Shown here in pieces: positions 42,859-52,029 of a DNA stretch of 64,000 nt (position 1 is its first letter; every line of letters begins with the position of its first letter). The position numbers and the translations under genes were made by a program. The notes beneath the pieces are model-generated. The model was not told the DNA's origin, searched no databases, and was given only the letters and a program-made list of their open reading frames with translations. Origin of the DNA: JBFHIJ01 sp041596515 (GTDB taxonomy: Bacteria > Bacteroidota > Ignavibacteria > Kapaibacteriales > UBA2268); the NCBI GenBank assembly GCA_041596515.1, contig JBFHIJ010000003.1, positions 62,001 to 126,000 of the forward strand, given 5' to 3'.

Positions 42859-43457
42859 CAGGCAAAGTGCTCCATCAGCATTTTATATAACAGTTGCAAA
42901 GGGAGACCTACTATGTTATAGTAGCACCCTTCTATTCTATTTACAAACACAGCTCCAAAGTCATCCTGGATGCCATAAGCGCCGGCTTTGTCCATTGGTG
43001 AGCCTGTAGCGACATAAGCATCTATCTCACTATCGCATAACTCACGAAAACTTACTTCGGTAGCTTCATAACTTACATTGCCCTTATCCGCAAAGCTGTC
43101 ATAAATGGCAACTCCTGTAAAAACAGTATGCGTGTTATCACTAAGAGTTCTCAGCATTTTTTTAGCATCGTTCTCATCTAAAGGCTTTTCGAGAACGAAT
43201 TCGCCTAATACGACGATGGTGTCCGATCCAATAAAAACAGCATTAGAATTACTCATATCAGCCGCAGCCTTAGCCTTCTTTGAGGCAAGCTGCATAACAT
43301 ACTCTGCCGGTGGCAGACAGTCCGAATTAACTTCCTCAATGCTGGCAGGCATTATAGAAAATTCCAGCCCCAACATCTCCAAGAGGAACTTGCGTCTGGG
43401 AGATTGGGAGGCAAGAATGATAGGCTTGTTTATATCAATAATCTGATTAATATTCAT
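42858..43457 (-). CDS. maf: Maf-family nucleoside triphosphate pyrophosphatase
   Basis: 199-aa Maf protein that hydrolyses non-canonical or excess nucleotides (dTTP/UTP class) to the monophosphate. ILASQSPRRKFLLEMLGLEF (residues ~14-33), IGSDTIVVLGEFVLEKP with the catalytic Asp, and MDKAGAYGIQDDFGAVFV are all typical. An N-terminal extension of ~12 residues precedes the first strand. Its stop codon overlaps the start of the ABC permease; the pairing looks like simple coupling, not a functional link. Confidence 0.92.
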   Translation of the reverse strand: MNINQIIDINKPIILASQSPRRKFLLEMLGLEFSIMPASIEEVNSDCLPPAEYVMQLASKKAKAAADMSNSNAVFIGSDTIVVLGEFVLEKPLDENDAKKMLRTLSDNTHTVFTGVAIYDSFADKGNVSYEATEVSFRELCDSEIDAYVATGSPMDKAGAYGIQDDFGAVFVNRIEGCYYNIVGLPLQLLYKMLMEHFA

Positions 43458-43876
43458 TGCTAAAACTTGAATTATTCGGACAAAAGGAATAAAACAAAGA
43501 TAGCAAATATATCTTAAACCTGTGAGGCTCTATTTGCAAAATAGGCAATAGTAATGCTCGCAGGCAATTTATATTAAAACAGCACTTTTATTTGCACACC
43601 ATATTTTTGATATATCACATCTTTTGTGTTTATAACACCCGCGAAGGCTTCGAAAGTGTTATTTATCAATAGCGACATAACTTGACACGCAAGTGCCTAT
43701 ATTTAACAGCTATTATATCAAACAGATTGCAATTTTATACGTATATATAAATATAAATTATTTTTAGAATACATAAAAGAAAATCCGGTTTATTACAATT
43801 GTTTTATTTATATTATGCAATAATATTATATTCAATGCAAATATTTTATTTGCTTTTTTGCTATTAGGAGTACATC
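43458..43876 (+). promoter_or_regulatory. 419-bp intergenic region before the Panacea-like cassette, with a 31-bp palindrome
   Basis: No gene is visible. An imperfect palindrome at 43632-43662, ATAACAC-CCG-CGAAG-G-CTTCG-AAA-GTGTTAT, has two perfect stem parts (7 and 5 bp) on a common axis. It could be an operator bound by the cassette's own regulator, or a hairpin. A TTGACA hexamer is at 43682-43687 but lacks a well-placed -10. The last 150 bases are extremely AT-rich. Confidence 0.5.
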
Positions 43877-44482
43877 ATGGGAAACGAAAACGTTTATAGA
43901 TATTTTCTTTGGGCACTTGCTAGAGAATACTGGCAAGCACAGGGGAATAATGAAGAATTAGGTTCTCCTGGTACAATTGAACGATTTAATACAATCAATG
44001 ACTTAAGTATTCTTAAGGTTATTAAGTTGAATTTTTTGGCTGTAGCAATGTCTCTACAGCCTGAAAATGAAGAACACAGCATATATAATAACTACTTCCG
44101 TAGTTTCAGAGCATTACAATATGGCCCCGTAGAAATGAATTTCTGGGATTTCCTTCAAGAAACAACCCCAGATGATACTATCTACTGTGATTTTGATTCT
44201 ACACAAATTAATTTAAATGATCAAAGTTTTTTAGCAGTAGAAGAGGAATTGAGGAATAATTGTGAAGAAGAAGCGTCAGGTTTATCCACACGTATTGATA
44301 GAATTATCGAAATTATGAGACAAGAACATAGAGTGCTTTTTACTAAGAATGCGAACACATTAGTTGATATTACACATAAATGGGATACTTGGAAAATTCC
44401 GTTCAGAAAAGCAAAATTTTATCAAAAGAAATCATATCCAATAGAACTTAATGATTTTCAGCATTCTCCTGTTTGGAGCTAA
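43877..44482 (+). CDS. Panacea (SocA/DUF4065-like) antitoxin-type protein
   Basis: 201-aa protein that looks like a Panacea domain (PF13274). The diagnostic parts are SILKVIKLNFLAVAMSL (K-L-x-x-L helix), FRALQYGPVEMNFWDFL with the GPVE motif at 83-86, and the terminal NTLVDITHKWDTW, equivalent to the 'LV-LTH-xxxW' end of the family. Panacea proteins neutralise diverse toxins in PanAT modules. AGGAG precedes the ATG by ~7 bases. The next gene begins only 3 bases downstream. Recognised by eye from motifs; an HMM search is needed. Confidence 0.6.
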   Translation: MGNENVYRYFLWALAREYWQAQGNNEELGSPGTIERFNTINDLSILKVIKLNFLAVAMSLQPENEEHSIYNNYFRSFRALQYGPVEMNFWDFLQETTPDDTIYCDFDSTQINLNDQSFLAVEEELRNNCEEEASGLSTRIDRIIEIMRQEHRVLFTKNANTLVDITHKWDTWKIPFRKAKFYQKKSYPIELNDFQHSPVWS

Positions 44483-44485
44483 AGA

Positions 44486-46714
44486 ATGATTGAAGAAGTT
44501 AATAATCAGTTTAATGGCTTATTAGCATTAGCTACATTAGATTCAAACTTTGATTTAGAAAGCCTTGATTCAGATCAAATGTACAATTCAGAATTTGTAA
44601 CTAAGTTGTCTAATTTTCTGGAAAACTATAATGAAATGCTTCTGGGTAATTCTTATTATAAATTTGATCAAGTCATTCCAAAACTAGAGACAATACATAA
44701 AAAATTAGATGCGAAGTTATCAAGCTTTAAAACTTCTACTGATAATGAAGAAGGTGCTTTAGAGTTAATACTTGAAGACATTGAAAAATTTGAGACAAAA
44801 TATCGAAATGTACATGATTGTCTTAAATCAATTATTGATTTAGAGCTAAGCAAGTCAGAAACAAAAGTAGATTATCAAAATATTGTTAAAATATTGAAAA
44901 GTAAAAGGGATAATTTTGAACAAGTTCAATTAACTGAAGATGAATACAGCTTAAAACAAATATTCAATTATATGGATGAGATTATTAGTTTAATTCCTAA
45001 TAGAAATCTTGATGATCATATTCCAAACAAGACAAATGTTAATATTTTGATAAATGAAATATTATCTATTGCAATGAATGAATCTCTTGCTCAATTACAA
45101 CTACTGAGTATAATAATGCCTTTCTTGATCCAATATGCTGTTATGCATAACAAGCGAGAAGAGCAAGAAAAGATAATCATTAATGTAAAAAATCAAGTTG
45201 TTTACTATAGAAAGTTTTTGGATATCATTAATATTATACTCAAAGATACAATTTCTGTATTAAAAAGAACCAGTGTCAAATATGATGGGAAAGTAAACCC
45301 TATTTGGAATATTCTAACTGCTTCAAAAATTATTAACATGAATGACGAAATTATTGAATTAGATGAATATAAGATATTTGAGGACATATACAATTTTCAA
45401 ACACTCATATCTCTCAATCTTCTCAATATTTCAATTGACCATAACTTTTTCTTATATAAATTTGCTTTTGACGATAATATAGAATTGCTTAAAACTATAC
45501 AGAAACAATTCGGAACTTCGAAATTTGTTTCAACCAATTTAGTTATAAATAAGTATAAATTTTTATTGTCTAAAATCATCCAGGAATTTCAATCAAATAA
45601 TGAAGAGACTGATTATATAGTTTTTGATAAAGAGAATAACTATTCAAGAATATCAGATTATAGTAATCTGAATGTAAAATTTGTACCTCCTAATAATACA
45701 CAAACCTTAGATTTTAATAATCTTGATTTTCATTTGCTTAAAAGCAAAATTGATTATTATAAAAACACACTTAACCATAAAGCCTTAGAAGGAATAAGGG
45801 ATAAGTTCAAGTTCTCTTTAAATAATAAAAAGTCAGAATGCATTTATAACCAATATTGTTATCAGGTAGATTTAGTTTATATATGCAACAACTTGTTTGG
45901 TAGTTTAGTAAATGAAGCTAAAGAAAAGCCAAATATTCTAATCAAAGATATTCATAAAGCCTATAAAGAATTGACAGATATCAATAAAGAATGTAATGTC
46001 AACAACTATTATATGGAGCGTAAATATTTAGAATTTTTACTAGATGAAAGACTTGTAAATGTACAAAATGATTTTGAGTTTAAAAAGTATTATGATTTCG
46101 CAAATGACTTATTAGAAAAATTTGAGTCTAACTTAAAATGGTGTAAAGATATCAGATTTTTACCTTTTCAAATTCCCTACGAACAAACTCTATATCATGA
46201 AGAAAGTAATTCTGCAAATGTATTATCTTTAGCATCGGGTAATTCTGACCCAATAGACTATCAAAAAGAAGCAAATTTTTTGTCTAAATTTAAAAATCAA
46301 ATGCAATCATTAGTTTCAATCAGAAATAATAACAAATCATTTCAAGAACTATCCACTCTTAAAGAGAAAATAAAAGACTCAGAAAAGAATTCTATCCAAA
46401 TATTGAGTATCTTTTCTGCTATCGTTGTTTTTTCTGCAGGAGCGGTAGAGGTAAGTGTAGGTCTTATTAAAGGTTTGAAGGATTCAAATGCATTTTTAAA
46501 TAACTTCTTGGGTATATTTTTAGGTTTTGGTGGAGCTTTATCTATATTTGCAATGGTTATAAGTTTTGTTTTCTATAAAAGTCATAAACCAACAAAATTT
46601 GAAGTCATTAGATTATCTATCTTTACAATAATTTTATCCTTTGTTTTACTTTCTCTGATATCGTTGCATAGTGGTAAGAGTATCGCTGAATTGTTTTGTA
46701 TGTTATGGAAATAA
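44486..46714 (+). CDS. Large C-terminally membrane-anchored protein paired with Panacea
   Basis: 742-aa protein of no family I can name. Residues 1-630 are almost entirely helical and charged, without recognisable catalytic motif or signal peptide. The last ~105 residues hold three hydrophobic segments (~637-658, 672-697, 707-727), the first beginning SIQILSIFSAIVVFSAG, a type of C-terminal membrane module seen in several uncharacterised proteins of defence-like loci (recollection, not proven). Very high Asn/Lys/Ile and low G+C suggest horizontal acquisition. The 3-base gap to the Panacea-like gene makes it the presumed toxin or effector partner. Confidence 0.65.
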   Translation: MIEEVNNQFNGLLALATLDSNFDLESLDSDQMYNSEFVTKLSNFLENYNEMLLGNSYYKFDQVIPKLETIHKKLDAKLSSFKTSTDNEEGALELILEDIEKFETKYRNVHDCLKSIIDLELSKSETKVDYQNIVKILKSKRDNFEQVQLTEDEYSLKQIFNYMDEIISLIPNRNLDDHIPNKTNVNILINEILSIAMNESLAQLQLLSIIMPFLIQYAVMHNKREEQEKIIINVKNQVVYYRKFLDIINIILKDTISVLKRTSVKYDGKVNPIWNILTASKIINMNDEIIELDEYKIFEDIYNFQTLISLNLLNISIDHNFFLYKFAFDDNIELLKTIQKQFGTSKFVSTNLVINKYKFLLSKIIQEFQSNNEETDYIVFDKENNYSRISDYSNLNVKFVPPNNTQTLDFNNLDFHLLKSKIDYYKNTLNHKALEGIRDKFKFSLNNKKSECIYNQYCYQVDLVYICNNLFGSLVNEAKEKPNILIKDIHKAYKELTDINKECNVNNYYMERKYLEFLLDERLVNVQNDFEFKKYYDFANDLLEKFESNLKWCKDIRFLPFQIPYEQTLYHEESNSANVLSLASGNSDPIDYQKEANFLSKFKNQMQSLVSIRNNNKSFQELSTLKEKIKDSEKNSIQILSIFSAIVVFSAGAVEVSVGLIKGLKDSNAFLNNFLGIFLGFGGALSIFAMVISFVFYKSHKPTKFEVIRLSIFTIILSFVLLSLISLHSGKSIAELFCMLWK

Positions 46715-46966
46715 ACATTCTTCCCCCCACCCAAAAAAAATCCCTACCAAAAATAAAATAATTTGTATTAACAGAAGTTTCTTTATATTAGAGGATTATA
46801 CTGTTTATATAGTTAGGGGTAGTTATATAAATGGTTATTTCAAAAAACAGGCGGTGACTTTCCTTTTTGGTTTGCCTTGACTTTTGCGTTTTGGCTAATC
46901 CCTCAGGCTGTGGCACTCGCACATTTATAATCGACATTCACACATATTCTTATGGAGGCGATTTTT

Positions 46967-48124
46967 ATGTATAAGTTGCTTTTATTGCTATTTATTTTAT
47001 CTATGCAGTTGACTGCCTTTGCAGCTAAGCCGGTGATAGATATTGCTCCCCTTCCGAGCGACGAACGTCTGGAAATTTGGGAAGAATCTGAAGAAATCTT
47101 TACCGAAAAGGTAATGGAATACTACCATAAGGCTACTTTGCTTTATATGCAGGCGAAACTCTCCGGCTTCGAAACCAATGAGCTGATACTTCCGCCTAGC
47201 TTTGAGCAGCTTTCCGATATGGAAATTCAAACTATTAAAGATTACCACGCTTTGGCGATGAAATATTTCGCTATTCTCGAATCTTTGCCTGAGATTGGTA
47301 ACCGTGAGCAAATCGACAAACTTCGCAAAGAACTGTTTGTGCAGATGAATGCTAACAACGAAATGGAAAAACGTCAATACGAGCTGGCGTTGCAGCATAA
47401 TGATCTGGAGTTTTATAAAAAGAACTGGAAGGCTGCTCGCGAAGAGGCTGCAAAGCTAAATCGAAAGTTAGACTCTGCCACGGCGGCTATGGATAAATAT
47501 CTTATCCAGCGCGAAGGTGAAATCAGAGCCTCATACGAGCGCAATGTTCGTAGGTTTACTCCTGTATTTTCTATTGGTGGCACTGCTAATAAGTACTATT
47601 TCCGAGAAGACGGAATTAACGATAAAATTGCTTTTGGTGGACAGATTACTTTCAATCCTGAACCTGTATTTGGTTTTGGAAGATATTTAGAGATTTTTGG
47701 TGAGTATATTGTGCCAAGATTTGTAACTGACCAAATCACTCAGGGTGTTAAGCTTAGTGACAAATGGAACTCTCAACTGTATACTATCGGCCTAAATCTT
47801 AAATTTGATAATGTAATAGACCTAAAGGACTTTACCGGGGGCATAAAAATAGGTGCCGGACATTTCTGGGGCAGTGGCAATTTAGATAATGTAGATTATG
47901 GAGCTGCCACTTTCGAGGGAGAAATGATAAGATTTGAGATGTTTGTAAGAAATGCAGATATATCACTTCCTTTAGAGTTGTTTGTAGCGTATAACAGCTA
48001 TTTTGCATCGGAGTTCGTTTTTGATTCCCGCTTGCAATACCTAAATTTTGGTGAGCCTCAATTTAACGTACTTACAATGGGTGTTAGACTTGCTTTATGG
48101 AAAACTCCTGTATATGATAATTAA
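46967..48124 (+). CDS. Exported helical-hairpin plus beta-barrel outer-membrane protein
   Basis: 385-aa protein with a signal peptide (MYKLLLLLFILSMQLTAFA). Residues ~30-185 are helical and charged (a coiled-coil-like periplasmic region: YELALQHNDLEFYKKNWKAA), residues ~195-385 are beta-rich with alternating hydrophobic patterns (FTPVFSIGGTANKYYF, FGRYLEIFGEYIVPRF) and look like a barrel. GGAGG before ATG 46967 decides the start over ATG 46952. A TPR/LRR protein gene follows 12 bases later. No named family. Confidence 0.7.
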   Translation: MYKLLLLLFILSMQLTAFAAKPVIDIAPLPSDERLEIWEESEEIFTEKVMEYYHKATLLYMQAKLSGFETNELILPPSFEQLSDMEIQTIKDYHALAMKYFAILESLPEIGNREQIDKLRKELFVQMNANNEMEKRQYELALQHNDLEFYKKNWKAAREEAAKLNRKLDSATAAMDKYLIQREGEIRASYERNVRRFTPVFSIGGTANKYYFREDGINDKIAFGGQITFNPEPVFGFGRYLEIFGEYIVPRFVTDQITQGVKLSDKWNSQLYTIGLNLKFDNVIDLKDFTGGIKIGAGHFWGSGNLDNVDYGAATFEGEMIRFEMFVRNADISLPLELFVAYNSYFASEFVFDSRLQYLNFGEPQFNVLTMGVRLALWKTPVYDN

Positions 48125-48136
48125 TCGGGAGATAAA

Positions 48137-49081
48137 ATGAGATATATAATATTTACAATATTGCTTACTGTATGCCTCACAGCTCAGGATATGGAGCAGG
48201 CTATGCGTTGGATTAAACTTGGCAACACATACCGCATAAGCCAAAACTATCCTAAAGCAGGTGAATATCTTAAGAAGGGCTTAGTAGAAATACAAAACTG
48301 TGACGACTACACCGCAAGATACTGGGAAGCAGTTGCCAATGAATATTACGCTTACCTGTATGAAGATATAAAAATGTACAACGAAGCAAAACAGCACTTT
48401 GACAAAGCTCTTTCTATTTACGAAACAGTGATAACGCAAAAGGATGGAAGTCCTTATGCTTTGGCGCAGGTGATTAGGCAGCGAAAATTAAGGATTGATT
48501 CTCTAATTCAAGCAGAGAGTGGACTTTTTCTGCAAGTTGTAAAAGAAGAGCCTGCCGAGCAAATTGATGAAAAGGCAAGCGCCGGAGATGATATCCAGAT
48601 ACCGGATACAGTGTTTTTAGAAGCAGATAGCAAATCCCTCACTTTTGATAATCAGAAGCTGAAAAGCTTTAACTTCATTATTCCTGAGAGAACAGAAACT
48701 ATCTCTGCAAGGAGTAACCGCATCAAAGAGATATCACCAATGATTACCCGTTTGCCAAATCTAAAATCACTTGATTTGGAAGATAATCGCATAAAAGATA
48801 TTTCAGCGACTGTGGCGGATATGGATAAATTAGAATATCTGAATCTATCTCGAAATAAAATCAAAGATTTGCCGGATGCAATAGGAGACATGAAAAGCCT
48901 TAAGTATCTTGATTTATCAGACAATCGTTTGAAAGAGTTGCCGGCGAACCTAAACAATCTAAAAAATCTGAAGGTTTTGGATTTGAGTAAAAACAAGATT
49001 CCATTCACCTCAGTAGAAAATCTGATAAAACAGCTCCCAAATACTAACATAATACACGACGAATACTCGCTCGCTAAATAA
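48137..49081 (+). CDS. TPR and leucine-rich-repeat protein, exported
   Basis: 314-aa protein with a short signal peptide (MRYIIFTILLTVCLTA). Residues ~20-125 form TPR-like helical pairs (NTYRISQNYPKAGEYLKKGL, MYNEAKQHFDKALSIYETV). Residues ~165-300 are five to six leucine-rich repeats in the 'L-xx-LDLS-x-N-xI/L' form (LKSLDLEDNRIKDIS, LEYLNLSRNKIKDLP, LKYLDLSDNRLKELP, LKVLDLSKNKIPFTS). A protein-interaction module, probably periplasmic, co-transcribed with the outer-membrane protein. GGGAG precedes the ATG. Confidence 0.88.
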   Translation: MRYIIFTILLTVCLTAQDMEQAMRWIKLGNTYRISQNYPKAGEYLKKGLVEIQNCDDYTARYWEAVANEYYAYLYEDIKMYNEAKQHFDKALSIYETVITQKDGSPYALAQVIRQRKLRIDSLIQAESGLFLQVVKEEPAEQIDEKASAGDDIQIPDTVFLEADSKSLTFDNQKLKSFNFIIPERTETISARSNRIKEISPMITRLPNLKSLDLEDNRIKDISATVADMDKLEYLNLSRNKIKDLPDAIGDMKSLKYLDLSDNRLKELPANLNNLKNLKVLDLSKNKIPFTSVENLIKQLPNTNIIHDEYSLAK

Positions 49082-49086
49082 AAAAC

Positions 49087-49117
49087 AGCTCGTCTTATCG
49101 CTAGAGGCGGGCTTTTA
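49087..49117 (+). terminator. Terminator after TPR/LRR gene
   Basis: AGCTCGTCT / AGGCGGGCT, nine pairs including G-U wobbles, then TTTT-A-TTTTT. Confidence 0.75.
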
Positions 49118-49297
49118 TTTTTCACTCTCATGACGCACTAACATTTCCCCGCCAGTCCTTCTCGTGATAAATGGGATGGGAGTATTTCGATTATGAGGCG
49201 TTGCTCTACTGCTTTTGAGGCTTTCAGCCTTGAAAGATCATATTATTTCTAATAGTTGTTATCAAAAACAATTTGAGATATATGATAAACCCGGATT

Positions 49298-49453
49298 TGT
49301 CATTAGGTGCCATTATAATTGCTGTAAATAACCGCAGAACCAAGGAGCATGCTTGCTTCCTCTATAAGAAATATTACGTAATTGCTTATTGAACAGGGTT
49401 TCGGTCCCTTGCCTTTTAATGACTTTAGAGCTTTTTTGTTTTTTCTAATGACA
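49298..49453 (-). repeat. Dispersed MITE-like repeat, copy 6 (complete)
   Basis: CCCGGATTTGTCATTAGG at the left and CTAATGACATTTTTGGG at the right form a long imperfect terminal inverted repeat. The inner hairpin (CAGGGTTTCGGTCCCTTG) is diverged. Same orientation as copy 4. The remaining intergenic sequence at 49118-49297 holds no gene. Confidence 0.85.
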
Positions 49454-49535
49454 TTTTTGGGATTATACCGTTCATCATCTTTCAAATGGCAAAATATGGT
49501 GGAAAGTAAGTATTGAAAAGTTTAAACTACAAAAA

Positions 49536-49559
49536 AAGGCACACATTTCTGCGTGCCTT
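49536..49559 (-). terminator. Terminator for S9 lipoprotein gene
   Basis: AAGGCACAC / GCGTGCCTT, eight pairs with one mismatch next to the 6-nt loop, followed on the minus strand by a T-run. Confidence 0.8.
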
Positions 49560-49586
49560 AATAATATAACTATATTTGATATTAGT

Positions 49587-51590
49587 TTACTTATCTTTGA
49601 GCATTGTCTTAAGGAAAAGAGCTACTGATTGGGAGTAGTAGTCTCTATTGCCTTTTTTACGGAAACCGTGGCCTTCGTCCATAGCAAGTAAGTACCACAC
49701 ATCGCCTTTGTTTTCTCTGATTTTAGTTACCATCTGTTCAGCTTCAGAAGCCGGCACTCGAGGGTCGTTATATCCTTGTATTATAAACATAGGTTTTGTA
49801 ATTTTTTGAGCGTTATTCAAAGGAGCAATTTTTTCCTGGAATTCACGCATTTTTTCGTCTCTTTCGTCGCCGTATTCAGCTCTACGAAGATCTCTGCGGT
49901 AGTCCTTAGTGTTTTTAAGGAAAGTAACAAAGTTAGAAATACCAACTATGTCAACGCCTGCAGCTAAGCGGTCATTGTAGTTAGTCATCATAGCAAGAGA
50001 CATATAGCCACCATAAGAGCCACCAAATACACAGATTTTTTCTGCATTTAGTTCAGGCTGAGTAGCAATCCAGTCAAGCAATGCTCCACCATCTTTTACA
50101 GAGTTTTCTCTGTCAAATCCGTTGTCAAGTTTCAAATATGTTTTGCCATAACCCGCACTACCTCTTACGTTAGGAGCAATAACAGCTATGCCAAGTTCGT
50201 TCAACCAGAACTGGTAAGTAGAAGCAAATCCCGGACGGAACTGTGATTCAGGACCGCCGTGGAAGCTAACTACTACAGGGAAAGGGCCTTCGCCTTTAGG
50301 TTTGTAGTAATAAGCAGGAATCATGCGAGGTGAGCCATCTACTTCATCGAAAGTCGGATAATGAATAAGTTGTGGTTCTACAAATTCATCTGTATTTAAA
50401 CCACCAATTTCACTAAATGTCCAGCGAGTAGTTTTGTCTGCAGCCAAGTCAATTACATAAACATCACCCGGGGAGTCTTTAGTGCTGATAGTCATAGCAA
50501 GCTTTTTGCTGTCGCCGGAGAATTCGTAACCGGAAACAGTGCCTGTAGGAATAGATTTCGGCACAAATAGTTTATTAGTTTTTGTGTCAAGCATATAGAA
50601 TTTTGACATACCGTCTTCGTTCACAGAAAGAGCAAGCAATTTGCCATCTGGAGACGGAACCATATTTTCTATATCCCACTCTATTTCATGCGCTACAGGA
50701 GTCGACTCTTTAGTAGCAAAATCATAAAAGTATAATTTCAAAAATTCATTGCCAAGGTCAGAGAGGTAGTAAATACCTTTGCCATTGCGGGCAAAAGCAG
50801 CAACACCGGCACCCATTGCAAACTCTTCTTCCGAAGTAACAAGAGGGGTAAGCTCTTTAGTGTTAATATCTAAAATTTGTACGGAGTTATTAGTTATTGC
50901 CTTATAGTTATAAACCAATAGCTTGCTGTCATCCATTGACCAGTCTATAGGTCCCCAGTGTCCGTCTGATTCGAATATCAGCTTAGCATCAGCAGGGTTG
51001 TCTATGCTTGCTACATAGATATCCATGTCCTTGCCGTTGCGTTTATTCGACGTATAAACAAATTTATCTCCTTTATGACTCCAAGCTGCACCGCCGTGGC
51101 GAGATTTACCGTCAGTCAGTAACTGAGTTGAGCCATCTTTAATATCATATTTATAAATTTGATATGCTTCGTTGCCACCAATGTCTTTAGTCAATAGAAA
51201 CATTTCTTTTGACTTGTCGGGGCAAACAGATACTCCGCCTACGGGTTCTGAATAAAATGTGAGCTGCTTACGAGCACCGCCTGCCATGTCCACTAAGTGT
51301 ACTTGGCTTGTTTCAGCAAAGCGGGTATTAATAAAAATACCGTCTCCAAATATGTTCCAACCGGAAAAACTTGCACCTCTGATATTAGAATACTGAAGAT
51401 ACTTGTCTGAAATATCCTGTGGAATTTCAGGAATGTCTTCAATGACCAACTGCCCTACCTGGCGTCTTCCTTCATAGTCAGAAGTAACCGCGCTGTTTTC
51501 AGCTTTCGGAGCTTCGTCTTTGGGCTGGCAAGAGATAACAAATGCTATAGACATAGCAAAAAGTAGAAAAAGTGAGTTGAATTTCTTCAT
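49587..51590 (-). CDS. S9-family peptidase lipoprotein (prolyl oligopeptidase family)
   Basis: 667-aa lipoprotein (lipobox VISC, Cys21) with a PD40/TolB-type propeller (~65-400; for example TDGKSRHGGAAWSHKGDKFVYTSNKR) and a C-terminal peptidase S9 catalytic domain. The triad is intact: Ser535 in GGSYGGY, Asp619 in YNDPRV, His641 in DEGHGF. HGGPESQFRPGF and GKTYLKLDNGF fit S9C/acylaminoacyl-peptidase-like enzymes. It probably removes short peptides in the periplasm or at the outer membrane. Divergent to the two DPP5-like genes across a 440-bp intergenic region. Confidence 0.92.
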   Translation of the reverse strand: MKKFNSLFLLFAMSIAFVISCQPKDEAPKAENSAVTSDYEGRRQVGQLVIEDIPEIPQDISDKYLQYSNIRGASFSGWNIFGDGIFINTRFAETSQVHLVDMAGGARKQLTFYSEPVGGVSVCPDKSKEMFLLTKDIGGNEAYQIYKYDIKDGSTQLLTDGKSRHGGAAWSHKGDKFVYTSNKRNGKDMDIYVASIDNPADAKLIFESDGHWGPIDWSMDDSKLLVYNYKAITNNSVQILDINTKELTPLVTSEEEFAMGAGVAAFARNGKGIYYLSDLGNEFLKLYFYDFATKESTPVAHEIEWDIENMVPSPDGKLLALSVNEDGMSKFYMLDTKTNKLFVPKSIPTGTVSGYEFSGDSKKLAMTISTKDSPGDVYVIDLAADKTTRWTFSEIGGLNTDEFVEPQLIHYPTFDEVDGSPRMIPAYYYKPKGEGPFPVVVSFHGGPESQFRPGFASTYQFWLNELGIAVIAPNVRGSAGYGKTYLKLDNGFDRENSVKDGGALLDWIATQPELNAEKICVFGGSYGGYMSLAMMTNYNDRLAAGVDIVGISNFVTFLKNTKDYRRDLRRAEYGDERDEKMREFQEKIAPLNNAQKITKPMFIIQGYNDPRVPASEAEQMVTKIRENKGDVWYLLAMDEGHGFRKKGNRDYYSQSVALFLKTMLKDK

Positions 51591-52029
51591 TTGGCTCTCT
51601 TTAAATTATTAAAACAAATAATAGTTTTAGGCAAGATAATCTCATTGCATACTTAATGCAAATTTATTTTTGTGTCGATAAGATACAATATCTGATTTGA
51701 AATCGTAGGAATAGATATTTTACAATATATCCACGGTAGAGAGGAATTATTACACAAATGACTACAAACACTGCTCAACTATAACTTAATATTACTATTT
51801 AAAGTTAGCTATATATTATTCGCCGACTATTTTATCCCACATCCCTGATACAAACACTGGATTTGTAGCGTGGATGAATATGAATGACAAACCGATAAAA
51901 AACAAGCATTAACATGGATATAGGTACTATTTCTATACTTACTCCAAAAAATAATCGCATTTATCAAACTATTGTAGTATTTTTAAAAGTTTAAATAAAC
52001 GACATTTAAGTATATTTAGGAATGACTAA
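51591..52029. other. 439-bp divergent promoter region between S9 peptidase genes
   Basis: AT-rich; no ORF, hairpin or repeat could be supported. It must contain the promoters for the leftward S9 lipoprotein gene and the rightward peptidase pair, so shared regulation is possible. Confidence 0.5.

Noticed and set aside
46715..46966. Possible gene remnant (TTTGCCTTGACTTTTGCGTT region)
   Set aside because: Frames are short and broken on both strands and match nothing I recognise.
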